Shown here: positions 7,613 through 16,237 of the stretch, in pieces
How positions within the stretch are numbered: the first letter of the stretch is position 1
Layout: every line of letters begins with the position of its first letter
Source of the DNA: Thermodesulfobacteriota bacterium
GTDB lineage: Bacteria > Desulfobacterota > Desulfomonilia > UBA1062
Assembly (NCBI GenBank): GCA_025454155.1
Contig: JALOOZ010000002.1
Location: 1 to 47,754, forward strand
Length of the DNA stretch: 47,754 nucleotides
Direction of reading: 5' to 3'
Notes under the pieces: generated by a model
Database searches by the model: none
What the model was told of the DNA's origin: nothing
Seen by the model: the letters and a program-made list of their open reading frames with translations, nothing else
Made by a program: the position numbers and the translations under genes

Positions 7613-8515
7613 CTAGATGAGGCTGGTGGAAAAATACCGTTCCGCCCTGTCCGGCAGGACCGTGGCGATGATCTTCTCGGGACCGTATTTCCTGGCCATC
7701 TGGATGCATGCCCACACATTGGCCCCTGCAGATGTTCCCACGAGCAGCCCCGCCCTGCGTGCGAGCATCCTGCTTGTTTCGACGGCATCATCATCCGTCA
7801 CCTCCAGGACCTCATTGATGAGAGAGGTGTCGAGAACGGGAGGGATGAAGCCGTCACCGATGCCTTCTATCCGGTGGAGGCCGGGCTCGTGACCCAGAAG
7901 GGCGGATACGTTCTTGGGTTCCACGGCAACGATGATGGTGTCATTGTTGCGCTCCTTGAGAAATTTCCCCACACCCTGCAGGGTGCCGCCGCTGCCGAGG
8001 CCCGAGACGAAGATGTCCACGTGATGCCTGAGCTGGGTCCAGATCTCCGGGCCGGTCGTGAGGTAGTGGGCCAGCGGGTTGTTGGGATTTTCGAACTGCT
8101 GGGGAACGTATATATTGTTCCGGGAGCTCCTCAGGTCGTTAATGACCCCGATGCATCCTTCCAGACTCTCTTCTGAAGGTGTCAAAATGAGCTCCGCCCC
8201 CAGTGCCCTGATGATCTTCTTGCGTTCCTCACTCATGTTCTCGGGCATGACGCATATCACCTGGTGACCCAGGACGCCTCCGACAAGCGCCATGCCGATG
8301 CCGGTGTTGCCGGAGGTCGGCTCCGCTATGATGTCGCCGTCCCTGAGTTGACCTGTCTTCTTTGCCTCCTCCAGCATGAAAAGGGCGACCCGATCCTTGA
8401 TGCTGCCCCCCGGGTTCAGGTGCTCGGCCTTGGCAAAGATATTGGCGTCGAATACGCCCTTCAGGCATACGATGGGTGTGTTGCCGATCTGATCGAGGAC
8501 ATTCTTGGAAAACAT
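7613..8515 (-). CDS. PLP-dependent cysteine synthase (O-acetylserine sulfhydrylase family)
   Basis: Fold-type II PLP enzyme that replaces the acetyl group of O-acetylserine (or the phosphate of O-phosphoserine) with sulfide to give L-cysteine in the cytoplasm. At 300 aa it has the family length. The Schiff-base lysine is in NPGGSIKDR, the substrate loop is EPTSGNTGIGMA, the phosphate-binding glycine loop is GSGGTLQGVG, and GTSAGAN holds the residue near the pyridine nitrogen. GGGAG lies 8 nt before the ATG. It is followed by its own terminator and preceded by 174 nt after the PHP gene, so it is likely a separate unit, possibly with read-through. The motifs do not separate CysK from CysM, so no symbol is given. 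Confidence 0.9.
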   Translation of the reverse strand: MFSKNVLDQIGNTPIVCLKGVFDANIFAKAEHLNPGGSIKDRVALFMLEEAKKTGQLRDGDIIAEPTSGNTGIGMALVGGVLGHQVICVMPENMSEERKKIIRALGAELILTPSEESLEGCIGVINDLRSSRNNIYVPQQFENPNNPLAHYLTTGPEIWTQLRHHVDIFVSGLGSGGTLQGVGKFLKERNNDTIIVAVEPKNVSALLGHEPGLHRIEGIGDGFIPPVLDTSLINEVLEVTDDDAVETSRMLARRAGLLVGTSAGANVWACIQMARKYGPEKIIATVLPDRAERYFSTSLI

Positions 8516-8689
8516 GTACTGCGCTCCCGTTCTGCTCCCTGTTGTTGATCACCCGGGTGCGTACAGGCACCTTTCAATGCCGGTGGCACCCGCTGCTGCA
8601 CCTTCCATGGTTAGATAAGAAGGGCACCGCTGTCAAGCAAGAAACAAGGCCCCCGGCGGTTTTTCGTACTACCTGAACGTGACCTCCCT

Positions 8690-9523
8690 TTACAGTGTGA
8701 GGTGTTTGCGGAAGAGGTCAAACTGGCTCTCGTCGATGCCGTGATCACCCGGGGAGCAGTCGTATCTCTCAGGACCGTGATAATCGCTCCCCCCGGTAGC
8801 GATGAGTCCCAGCGACGAGGCGATATCTGAGTACAGGGAGACCTGTTCTGGTGTGTGGTCGGGGTAGTTGATCTCAACTCCGGCAAGGCCTGCAGCCGAG
8901 AGCCGTTCCACGAATGATCGCAGAGCCCCGTCGTCCAGGGCGAGGGTACAGGGATGGGCAAGGACCGGCAGGCCGCCATGCTGCCGGATAAGGGCAATGG
9001 CCGCCTCCCAGGACAGTTTTTCCTTGGGCACATAGGCCTGTTTCCCCTTGCCGAGGTATTCATGAAAAGCCTCGGCAAAGGTTTTCACATAGCCCTTCTT
9101 GATGAGGGCGCGCGCAATGTGAGGCCTGCCGATCTGCGCCTCGCTGGCCTCCCTCATGACATCGGTTTCGGTGAGCATGATCCCGATGGCGTTGAGCTTC
9201 CTGATGATTCTGGGTATGCGCTCCCTTCTTGCCTCCTGGACTTGTTTCAGGGAACCTTCGAGGCCCTCGGGACAGGAGGGGAAATAGCCGAGCATATGGA
9301 GCATGCCGGGCTCGCATTCGGCGCTGACCTCGATGCCGGGGATCACCAGGATACCCTCGTCTTTCGCAGACAGGAGCGCCGGCGGTATGCCGGCCAGTGT
9401 GTCGTGGTCGGTCAGCGCCAAGGCAAGGAGACCCTTTGAAGCTCCCAGCGTTACGAGCTCGGCCGGGCTCAGGTGCCCGTCGGATACATGGGAATGGGTG
9501 TGGAGATCGGCGACGATACGCAA
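8690..9523 (-). CDS. PHP-domain phosphoesterase (RNase AM/YciV-like)
   Basis: Polymerase-and-histidinol-phosphatase fold metal hydrolase. The metal-binding motifs are all visible: DLHTHSHVSDG near the N-terminus, LTDHDT, PGIEVS, AHP and GSDYHG. Relatives include the E. coli 5'-3' exonuclease RNase AM (YciV) and phosphatases of nucleotides or sugar phosphates; the 277-aa size fits that group. The start is a TTG at 9523, only 7 nt after the stop of the receiver gene. No good ribosome binding site is present, and no other in-frame start exists before the DLHTH motif. This implies translational coupling to the upstream genes. It is the third gene of the glycosyltransferase-receiver-PHP unit. Confidence 0.85.
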   Translation of the reverse strand: MRIVADLHTHSHVSDGHLSPAELVTLGASKGLLALALTDHDTLAGIPPALLSAKDEGILVIPGIEVSAECEPGMLHMLGYFPSCPEGLEGSLKQVQEARRERIPRIIRKLNAIGIMLTETDVMREASEAQIGRPHIARALIKKGYVKTFAEAFHEYLGKGKQAYVPKEKLSWEAAIALIRQHGGLPVLAHPCTLALDDGALRSFVERLSAAGLAGVEINYPDHTPEQVSLYSDIASSLGLIATGGSDYHGPERYDCSPGDHGIDESQFDLFRKHLTL

Positions 9524-9530
9524 GGATGTA

Positions 9531-9896
9531 TCAGGCCGGCACCGTGGTCTCCAGGACCTGGGCTATCTTCTTCTTGAGCTCGGTGAGGTCGGACGATTTC
9601 ACGACATAGGCATCGGCTGCAATGGATTTGATGTCGACCTTGTAGCTGCCGTAGGCGCTGCAGAGGATGACGGGGAGGTTGTAGTACATGTTCCTGATCT
9701 CCTGGAGGACGTCCAGGCCGTTGGAGGAGACCATCTTGATGTCGAGGACCACCACATCGGGCTGTTCCTTCTTTATGCGCTCCAGGATCCCGATGCCGTC
9801 GGCCGCGGTGGCTACGTCGTAACCTTCCTCCTCCAGCTCTTCCGCATAGAGAAGCCTGATATGCTTTTCATCGTCGACGACCAGAACCTTGGGCAT
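9531..9896 (-). CDS. Stand-alone response-regulator receiver domain
   Basis: A 121-aa CheY-like protein with nothing but the receiver fold. The acidic pair is Asp8-Asp9, the phospho-acceptor Asp52 (VVVLDIKM), the switch Ser80 and the conserved Lys100. All residues needed for phosphorylation are present, so it should be an active phospho-switch working by protein-protein contact rather than DNA binding. No histidine kinase lies next to it; the only kinase in the window is 28 kb away. AAGGAGAAGG precedes the ATG closely. It sits 15 nt after the glycosyltransferase stop codon and 7 nt before the PHP start, so the three are one operon. Confidence 0.92.
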   Translation of the reverse strand: MPKVLVVDDEKHIRLLYAEELEEEGYDVATAADGIGILERIKKEQPDVVVLDIKMVSSNGLDVLQEIRNMYYNLPVILCSAYGSYKVDIKSIAADAYVVKSSDLTELKKKIAQVLETTVPA

Positions 9897-9911
9897 GGCC
9901 TTCTCCTTTTC

Positions 9912-11135
9912 CTATTGCCCCCACCGGTAGGTGAGGTAGGGCTTGCTCTGCTCGAACACGAGGCATATGTCTTCCAGATATTCCTCGGCCTGCTGGTGCG
10001 ACATCCCCTCGGTCTTGTTCACAAAGGACAGGGTCATGCCATAGTGAAGGGGGATCAGAACCTCGAGGAGCTTCGACCTGTCCAGGGTCTTCCTGTGATA
10101 ACATATGGCACAGTCGAAGAGGATACGGGCCCATACGGTTATGGGCATCTCGAAGTGATCGATATCCAGCGATGCGATCTCCCTGACCTTCTGGAGGTTT
10201 TCGGTGGAGAAAAGAGTGCGGTACACGTCCCAGTGGGTATTGAAGCCTTCCCTGAACTTCATGTACAGCTTGTCCTTGCTGACCTTGAGGGCGGGGGGGG
10301 CCTCCACGTCGCTGAGGTCGAATCCGAAGATGGCCGTGGGCTTGCTCCACTTAGTCGTGGTCCACTTCTTTTCAAAGGCGTTCATGAGGTTGAACAAGGT
10401 GATGACCATGTGACGGAACATGGATCCCACATCCAGGGCGGGATCCTTGGGCTTGGTGGTGCTTATCTTGGGCCTGCCCAGAAATGCCTGGCAGATTGGC
10501 AGCCCCTCGTTCACAGCAATGGTGCTCATCCAGATGTCGATGCCGAACTGGCTTACCTCCTCATCCCACAGTGAACTCTTCAGGAATGCTCCGGCCATCT
10601 GGCTGGAAAATCCACAATCCCCACCCATGGGCTGCCTCACCCTCCTGCCGTAGAGACAGCGGGAAAGGGGATAAGCGATGTTGTTGGCTATGGTGCCGTC
10701 GTATTTATGCCGCACATACAGGGGGGAGACGAAGGCGAAGTCCTTGAAGAGCGGCTCTCCCAGGTTCTTGATCCAGACCGGTGAGACGCTCCTGAGATTC
10801 GCTTCGATCACGATGGCCGCCTTGGCATCCATCTCCAGGACCTTTCTGAAGAGGTTCTTCAGGTTATTCCCCTTGCCCCGGATGCCCCTCGGTGTGGCAA
10901 TGGAGACCTTGGGTATTCCATGGGTCTCGGCGGCCATGAATGCCCTGCTGGTTCCATCCGTGCTGGTATTGTCACAGTTGATGATGACGCTTTGCATCTG
11001 GCGGAAGTGTTCATTGAGCCCCAGCGCCGCCTGCTCCGTCGGGAACGCTATGCCCTCTGCTTCGTTGTATGAGGGTATGCCGATGATGAGATCGGCCTTC
11101 CTGATTCCGCTGGGGTTGTCCTCCTGGAATTTCAT
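9912..11135 (-). CDS. GT-A fold glycosyltransferase resembling glucosyl/mannosylglycerate synthases
   Basis: A 407-aa protein beginning with a family-2 type GT-A domain (ADLIIGIPSYNEAEGI, then DNTSTDGT and RGIRGKGNNL). It continues with features I associate with glucosyl/mannosylglycerate synthases (GT81/GT78 neighbourhood): QPMGGDCGFS and FGIDIWMSTIAVNEG, followed by a long helical C-terminal half. In these enzymes the metal- and nucleotide-binding DXD stands just before LRS; here the tripeptide is Glu-Ala-Asn (111-113). Activity as a metal-dependent transferase is therefore uncertain. GGGAGAAGGC precedes the ATG. It is the first gene of a three-gene operon with a receiver domain and a PHP phosphoesterase. 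Compatible-solute or surface-glycan synthesis are both possible; family assignment is by recall. Confidence 0.7.
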   Translation of the reverse strand: MKFQEDNPSGIRKADLIIGIPSYNEAEGIAFPTEQAALGLNEHFRQMQSVIINCDNTSTDGTSRAFMAAETHGIPKVSIATPRGIRGKGNNLKNLFRKVLEMDAKAAIVIEANLRSVSPVWIKNLGEPLFKDFAFVSPLYVRHKYDGTIANNIAYPLSRCLYGRRVRQPMGGDCGFSSQMAGAFLKSSLWDEEVSQFGIDIWMSTIAVNEGLPICQAFLGRPKISTTKPKDPALDVGSMFRHMVITLFNLMNAFEKKWTTTKWSKPTAIFGFDLSDVEAPPALKVSKDKLYMKFREGFNTHWDVYRTLFSTENLQKVREIASLDIDHFEMPITVWARILFDCAICYHRKTLDRSKLLEVLIPLHYGMTLSFVNKTEGMSHQQAEEYLEDICLVFEQSKPYLTYRWGQ

Positions 11136-11164
11136 GCCTTCTCCCGATTATCGTGAAGCAGTAC

Positions 11165-11205
11165 ACATGGACATGTATTGTCTGACATTTTCCCGGGGGT
11201 GGCAA
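11165..11205 (-). promoter_or_regulatory. Candidate promoter and operator of the glycosyltransferase-receiver-PHP operon
   Basis: On the minus strand TTGCCA (11205-11200) and GACAAT (11182-11177) are 17 nt apart, predicting a start near 11170 and a leader of about 35 nt. A 12-bp inverted repeat, ACATG-GA-CATGT (11165-11176), sits directly beyond the -10 box at the predicted transcription start. This is a common place for a repressor site. Identified by eye only. Confidence 0.4.
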
Positions 11206-11381
11206 CAGAAAAATGCCGCGCTTCAGAGGAATAAACCCTTTGTGACAGAGGCTGGAAGGAGGATTTCATGGGCGGGGATGGCCACGTGGATATTCTTTCT
11301 GGAGGAACGTCCTTATCCAGGTAAATAGCCTGAAATCTCCCCTTGCCTTTTATAGGGCGCTATGTGATCGTAAATAATTCC

Positions 11382-13064
11382 ATGTACACACCGGATAAAC
11401 CGCTGATCATACAGAGTGACGGGAGCATCCTGCTGGAGGTGCTTTCGGGTATTTATGAGGAGGCGAGGGATGCCATTCTGCCCTTTGCCGAGCTCATCAA
11501 GTCACCCGAATATGTCCACACCTACCGGATAACACCCCTTTCCCTGTGGAACGCAGCGGCCATGGGTATCCGGCACGATGAGGTCCTTGAGGGTCTCCAG
11601 AGGTACGCACGCTATGATATCCCCGCCACGGTTGTAAGCCGTATTGCAGATGCCTTTGAACGGTGGGATGCCGTCCGTCTGTACCGTCACGACATAGACA
11701 CGCTGCGTGTTGAAGTCCGGTCAGAGAATCTCCTGAGCCAGCTCTCGGCAAAGAAAGAGATCGCACTGGTTATTGTCGACCATATACCACCGCGAGGCTT
11801 CCTGATTCCTTCCGGCATCCGGGGCAGGTTCAAGCACCAGCTCATCAAGATGGGCTACCCGGTACACGATCTGGTCGGGTATGACAAGGGTGACGACCTG
11901 GCCGTTGATCTGCGGGAGCGGACCCTGGCCGGTCAGGCCTTCGGGATGAGGCCCTATCAGGTCGAAGCTGCGGACAACTTCTGGGCGGGTGGAAGTCCCC
12001 AGGGCGGGCAGGGCATCGTGGTGCTCCCGTGCGGGGCCGGCAAGACCATTGTCGGCATGGCAGTGATGGCAAAGGCCAGGGCCCATACCCTTGTCCTGTG
12101 CACCAACGTCTCCGCAGTTCACCAGTGGATCGGGGAACTGGTGGACAAGACCACGATCTCAAGGGAGGACATCGGTGAGTATACCGGAGGCAGGAAGGAG
12201 ATCAGGCCCGTAACCGTAACCACCTATCAGATGCTCACCTTCCGCAGGACCAAGGACGGGCCATTCGAGCACATGAATCTCATGATGGCCCGCAACTGGG
12301 GGCTCATCCTCTATGATGAGGTGCACGTTGTTCCGGCGCCGGTCTTTCGCGCCACCACCGAGCTGCAGGCCAAGAGAAGGCTCGGGCTCACGGCCACACT
12401 CATAAGGGAGGACGGCCTGGAGCAGGACACCTTCTCGCTCGTGGGACCCAAGTGCTATGACGTGCCGTGGAAGGAGCTCGAGCAAAAGGGATTCATAGCT
12501 GAGGCCGTCTGCTGCGAGGTGAGGGTGCCCCTGCCGCCCGAGAAGACCCCTGAATATGTGCACGCATCGGAAAAGACACAGTTCAGGATCGCATCCGAGA
12601 ATGCCAACAAGGAATGCGTGCTCAGGGATCTTCTGAAAAAGCATGCCGACGAGCCTGTGCTCGTCATCGGACAGTACCTGAGCCAGCTCAGGAAGATCTC
12701 CTCGACCCTCAAGGCCCCCATGATCACGGGATCCACCGCCAATGCGCGCAGGGACCTTCTCTATGAATCCTTCAGAAGAGGGGAGATCCCGGTCCTCGTG
12801 GTTTCCAAGGTGGCCAACTTCGCCATCGATCTCCCCGATGCATCGGTGGCGATCCAGGTCTCAGGGACCTTCGGCTCGCGACAGGAAGAGGCCCAGCGGC
12901 TCGGCAGGATACTCAGGCCCAAGGAGCGGATCTCGACCTTCTATACCCTGGTGACCAAGGAGACCTCCGAAGAGATCTTTGCCCACAAGCGGCAGGTCTT
13001 CCTGGCCGAGCAGGGATACAAGTACCGGATCGAGGAGTGGTCCCTTGATGACATCAACGCATGA
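11382..13064 (+). CDS. XPB/Rad25-type superfamily 2 DNA helicase
   Basis: ATP-dependent 3'-5' DNA helicase/translocase of the bacterial XPB group, expected in DNA repair or transcription-coupled opening. From the chosen ATG the protein has 560 aa. An N-terminal accessory domain (about 8-95; YRITPLSLWNAA) precedes Walker A PCGAGKT (Lys221), the DEVH box (312-315), LGLTATLIRED with the XPB-specific RED triplet (342-344), and motif VI QRLGRILRP. The open frame reaches a TTG at 11343. The GTG at 11364 has AGGG 6 nt before it and the ATG at 11382 has no clear site, so the true start is uncertain within 13 codons. The gene overlaps its downstream neighbour by 17 nt, implying coupled synthesis of the two proteins. 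Confidence 0.9.
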   Translation: MYTPDKPLIIQSDGSILLEVLSGIYEEARDAILPFAELIKSPEYVHTYRITPLSLWNAAAMGIRHDEVLEGLQRYARYDIPATVVSRIADAFERWDAVRLYRHDIDTLRVEVRSENLLSQLSAKKEIALVIVDHIPPRGFLIPSGIRGRFKHQLIKMGYPVHDLVGYDKGDDLAVDLRERTLAGQAFGMRPYQVEAADNFWAGGSPQGGQGIVVLPCGAGKTIVGMAVMAKARAHTLVLCTNVSAVHQWIGELVDKTTISREDIGEYTGGRKEIRPVTVTTYQMLTFRRTKDGPFEHMNLMMARNWGLILYDEVHVVPAPVFRATTELQAKRRLGLTATLIREDGLEQDTFSLVGPKCYDVPWKELEQKGFIAEAVCCEVRVPLPPEKTPEYVHASEKTQFRIASENANKECVLRDLLKKHADEPVLVIGQYLSQLRKISSTLKAPMITGSTANARRDLLYESFRRGEIPVLVVSKVANFAIDLPDASVAIQVSGTFGSRQEEAQRLGRILRPKERISTFYTLVTKETSEEIFAHKRQVFLAEQGYKYRIEEWSLDDINA

Positions 13065-14799
13065 CCTCATCAGCAACATACCTTCCTACATGATCCCCAT
13101 CATCTCCACGCGGATCCTGGGCGATGTTGCGGACCAGAGGGCGTTGGCCGAAGGCCTTTCCGATACTGACCGGCTCGAGAGGGTCATTGCAGAGCTGACG
13201 GACAGGCAGCGGGATCTCCTGCTGAATCTTCACGAACTCGGTGAATATGTCGCCTGGGACATCCTCGGGAGGACTCACGGATGCTCGCCGGACGAACTGA
13301 GGGCAGATCTGGAGGAACTGGGTCTGAAAGGGCTGGTGTTCCAGGGAGGGCTTTCCGGAAGGGATCCGGTCATCCTCCTTCCGTCCCTTGCATCGCTCAT
13401 GGACACCATGAAGGCGAAGTACTACTCCGCTGTCGATGGTATCAACTGGAGTGAACAGAAGAGGCAGGGCCTCTGGGGACACATCACCATGATCAATGCC
13501 CTGCTTGTGGGCAGAATCCGCTGTAAGGCAGGGATCGAGCCTTTCAAGAAGGGGTGGGAGTATCTCGACGAGAAGCTCTCGGCGGTTCTCGATGTCAGGA
13601 GGATCTACTGGGAACTCGTGGAGCTGTCCTGTCTCAAGGAAAAGAACGGCAACGTTACCCCGGTGGTGCGGGCCATCGCCGGTCTTGCCGTGGAAGGCGA
13701 TTCCCGGTACAGCCTCTGGAGGTTCTGCCAGTCATGCAAGCCGTATCATGGCCTTGACTACCAGACATACCTGACCATCGGGGAGCGGGGGGTCATGAGG
13801 GAGTTCCTTGCAAGGTCGCTCACTCTGTGGATCGCCAGCAGGGATGAAACCATTGAGAATGGGAGGGCAACCATCGAATCCCTCCTGGATCTCTGGCTCG
13901 ACCTCGGGGTGCTCCAGCAGGATGTTGCGGGGGGGTGGATGCGTTTTGCGCCTCAGGCGGTCCGTGCATTGAAGACCGGCAGGACCGATGCAGCTCCGCA
14001 CTCCTACTCCGAGGAGGCCATCATCCAGCCCACCATGGAGATCCTCGTGCCTGGCGACTTCGACACGGTTGACCTGCTCAATGTCGGGGAGATAGCTGAC
14101 CTCGTCCAGGCAGATGTGATGAGCATCTACCGCATAACCAGGGAATCGGTGTTCAGGGCCCTCCAGGAGGGGTGGACCGTGGAAAAGATCATGAGCTTCC
14201 TGGACAGGATCTCACGCCACACCCTGCCGGACAACGTCCGGATGAACATAACCGGCTGGTCCCGGCTCCATTCCGAGGCACATATCATCAAGGGCACATT
14301 CCTGGTGCTCAGCGGCGAGAAGGCGGTTGTCCCCAAGGGGTTGGAAGAGGTCCTGCCCGGCATCTTCCGCATCCCGGAAAGGTGCGAGGAGGAGATCACC
14401 TCGTTTCTGGAGAAAAAAGGGGTCATGATCAGGAATGCCGAGGGTATCAGGGAGACGGACTACGATATCGACTGGGGAAAGCCCCTTCCTCTCAAAGGGC
14501 CTCAGCGCAGCACGGCACGCACCTCCCAAAAGGAAGGGGTATACCCCTTCGGCATGGTCATGCCGCTGCCGTACGGTCCCAGACGGGAGATGCTTTTCGA
14601 AGAGGCCCTCAATGACGGCAAGACCCTCATCATCTTCTATCCCCGGCAGGGTTATGGCGAGATGCAGGCCAGAAAGATCAGCCCGCTGTTCATCTTCCGC
14701 AGGGGAGGCATGCCGTTCATGGAGGCCTACTGCGATGACACGGGCGAGGGAGAAGTCTTCGACATCAGCAAGGTACGGGCCATCTTCAGGCAGCAGTGA
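13048..14799 (+). CDS. Helicase-associated protein with XPB-type accessory domain and WYL-like C-terminus
   Basis: A 583-aa protein partnered with the XPB helicase. Residues 325-410 (IIQPTMEILVP, YRITRESVFRAL, then HTLPDNVR) match the XPB/Ssl2-like Helicase_C_3 domain. The same domain forms the N-terminus of the helicase upstream. Residues 512-583 (TLIIFYPRQGYGEMQARKISP, then a beta-rich end) look like a WYL-type ligand-binding fold. The N-terminal 310 residues are helical with winged-helix character and are otherwise unrecognised. The start at 13048 has GAGGAG about 9 nt upstream and overlaps the helicase stop. Pairing of these two families also occurs in actinobacteria (the Rv0861c/Rv0862c region, from memory). 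No nuclease motif is evident. Its stop lies 3 nt from the convergent M48 gene. Confidence 0.75.
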   Translation: MTSTHDLISNIPSYMIPIISTRILGDVADQRALAEGLSDTDRLERVIAELTDRQRDLLLNLHELGEYVAWDILGRTHGCSPDELRADLEELGLKGLVFQGGLSGRDPVILLPSLASLMDTMKAKYYSAVDGINWSEQKRQGLWGHITMINALLVGRIRCKAGIEPFKKGWEYLDEKLSAVLDVRRIYWELVELSCLKEKNGNVTPVVRAIAGLAVEGDSRYSLWRFCQSCKPYHGLDYQTYLTIGERGVMREFLARSLTLWIASRDETIENGRATIESLLDLWLDLGVLQQDVAGGWMRFAPQAVRALKTGRTDAAPHSYSEEAIIQPTMEILVPGDFDTVDLLNVGEIADLVQADVMSIYRITRESVFRALQEGWTVEKIMSFLDRISRHTLPDNVRMNITGWSRLHSEAHIIKGTFLVLSGEKAVVPKGLEEVLPGIFRIPERCEEEITSFLEKKGVMIRNAEGIRETDYDIDWGKPLPLKGPQRSTARTSQKEGVYPFGMVMPLPYGPRREMLFEEALNDGKTLIIFYPRQGYGEMQARKISPLFIFRRGGMPFMEAYCDDTGEGEVFDISKVRAIFRQQ

Positions 14800-14802
14800 G
14801 TA

Positions 14803-16113
14803 CTATCGCCCGCTCTGCTTTCTCTCCTTGATCATGTCATGCATGGTCTTCAGCTCTTCGAGCACATCCGGGGGAAGATTGTCCTTGTCCTTGAGGGCCG
14901 CCTCGATGTGATAACGGCCGGCCTCGTAGCTCTCGGTCCGAAAGAAGTACCTGCCGAAGGAAACGTGGGCCAGCGTCTGCTTCTTCGCCTTTTCGTAGAG
15001 GATCCCCAAGGTGTAGTCCACCCTGACGTCCCTGCCCTGGTAAGGCTGGATGACCTTGATGGCCTCGTCGAACTCACCGCGCTCCTGAAGGATCTCGGCC
15101 AGGGCTGTTCTGGTCCGGGCTGATCGGGCATGTTCCTTCAGCAGAGGATAAGCCTCGTCATTTCTGCCCAGCGCATGCAGGCTGAGGCCCTGGTAGGCCT
15201 TTGCGACGCTCAGATCTATCTTCTCCAGCTGGGCGAGAGCCTGGGCATAGTTGCCGCTTCTCGTATTGGACAGGGCTTGTGCGAGGGACCTGTAGGGCTC
15301 CGGCATCTGTGCGGTCCGCATGCCTGCCTCAGAACTGGGGAGGATCAGTCCTGCCATGCATGCGGAGAGGGTCCAGTACGCCTCACCGGGCCTGGGTTTT
15401 CCCGGGTCTTCGGCGATGGTTGCAATCCTGTTCTGGGTAAAGGGGTGGGTGAGGAGATATTCGGGTATACCGGAGGTACCGGAGAACGCATGGAGCCTGA
15501 TGAGGAAGCGCGCCATGGCTGAAGAATCGATGCCGGATGCCCTCAGGAGATTTCTTCCGAACTCGTCGGAGCTGAACTCATGCTGCCGTGAATAGGCAAG
15601 CCGGATATTTTCCGTGCCGCCCAGGGATGAGAAGATCATGGCAGCCCCTGCCTCGGGGTTCTTGGAGGAGAGCAGGGTTCCCGCCAGCACACCGAGGATG
15701 GTGGCCGTATTGATCTTCATCTGGGTGTTGAAGTTCTCGGGTATGTGGCGAAGCTGGCTGTGTCCCATCTCGTGGCCGATGACCGCGGCTATCTCATCCA
15801 TATCCTGGGAGAAGAGCAGCAGACCCAGATTCACAAAGATATGTCCGTCCGGGATGGTGAAGGCATTGACCGAACGGTCACGGACAATGTGCACCTTGAA
15901 GTTGTACACGGGGTCCCTGACATGATCGGCCAGCTTCTCAGAGATCATCTGCACCGGCCATACGATCTCGGGGTCGTGGACGATGAGGTTGTTGGCCTCC
16001 AGAAGGTTGATGAAATCCTTCGCAACGGTGCGCTCGTCCTCATAGGTCATGGCATGTGCCTGGCCGCTCAGAAGCAGGATGAACCCGAGGAGAACAACGG
16101 AGTATCTTTTCAT
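14803..16113 (-). CDS. Periplasmic M48-family metalloprotease with TPR repeats (BepA-like)
   Basis: Zinc metallopeptidase likely involved in outer-membrane protein quality control, by analogy with BepA. Starting at the ATG at 16113 the protein has 436 aa: a signal peptide (1-21, MKRY... LLSGQAHA), the peptidase domain with HEMGH (114-118), the downstream zinc-ligand motif HEFSSDEFG, and a C-terminal half of tetratricopeptide-type helices (LAQALSNTRSGNYAQAL, AYQGLSLHALGRNDEAYPLL, ALAEILQERGEFDEAI). This is the BepA architecture. Another in-frame ATG at 16125 has AAGGG four nt upstream but would add four residues before the signal peptide. The gene converges on the helicase-partner gene and diverges from the PKD-repeat protein. 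Confidence 0.88.
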   Translation of the reverse strand: MKRYSVVLLGFILLLSGQAHAMTYEDERTVAKDFINLLEANNLIVHDPEIVWPVQMISEKLADHVRDPVYNFKVHIVRDRSVNAFTIPDGHIFVNLGLLLFSQDMDEIAAVIGHEMGHSQLRHIPENFNTQMKINTATILGVLAGTLLSSKNPEAGAAMIFSSLGGTENIRLAYSRQHEFSSDEFGRNLLRASGIDSSAMARFLIRLHAFSGTSGIPEYLLTHPFTQNRIATIAEDPGKPRPGEAYWTLSACMAGLILPSSEAGMRTAQMPEPYRSLAQALSNTRSGNYAQALAQLEKIDLSVAKAYQGLSLHALGRNDEAYPLLKEHARSARTRTALAEILQERGEFDEAIKVIQPYQGRDVRVDYTLGILYEKAKKQTLAHVSFGRYFFRTESYEAGRYHIEAALKDKDNLPPDVLEELKTMHDMIKERKQSGR

Positions 16114-16219
16114 AAACACCCACATATGCCCTTGGAGCATGGTTTTCAAGGGTATCTTTCGGCCAGGTTCCAGGGGAGAAAAGCATATCAGCTGCACCCC
16201 TGCAGGGGAGCGGTACTAT

Positions 16220-16237
16220 GGTTACGTTTGAGTAACC
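16220..16237. promoter_or_regulatory. Inverted repeat in the divergent M48/PKD intergenic region
   Basis: GGTTAC and GTAACC (16220-16225 and 16232-16237) flank a 6-nt spacer between the divergent starts at 16113 and 16366. The dyad fits a dimer-binding operator that could act on either gene. No clear promoter boxes were found around it, and the short stem could also be a chance match. Confidence 0.3.

Noticed and set aside
8516-8689. A T-box or SAM riboswitch upstream of cysteine synthase
   Set aside because: No T-box consensus, S-box core or leader terminator is visible; only a TTGACA-like box (minus strand, 8636-8631) without a convincing -10.
9303-10574. A 423-codon plus-strand frame opposite the PHP, receiver and glycosyltransferase genes
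   Set aside because: It spans three real genes on the other strand and shows no domain; a compositional artefact.
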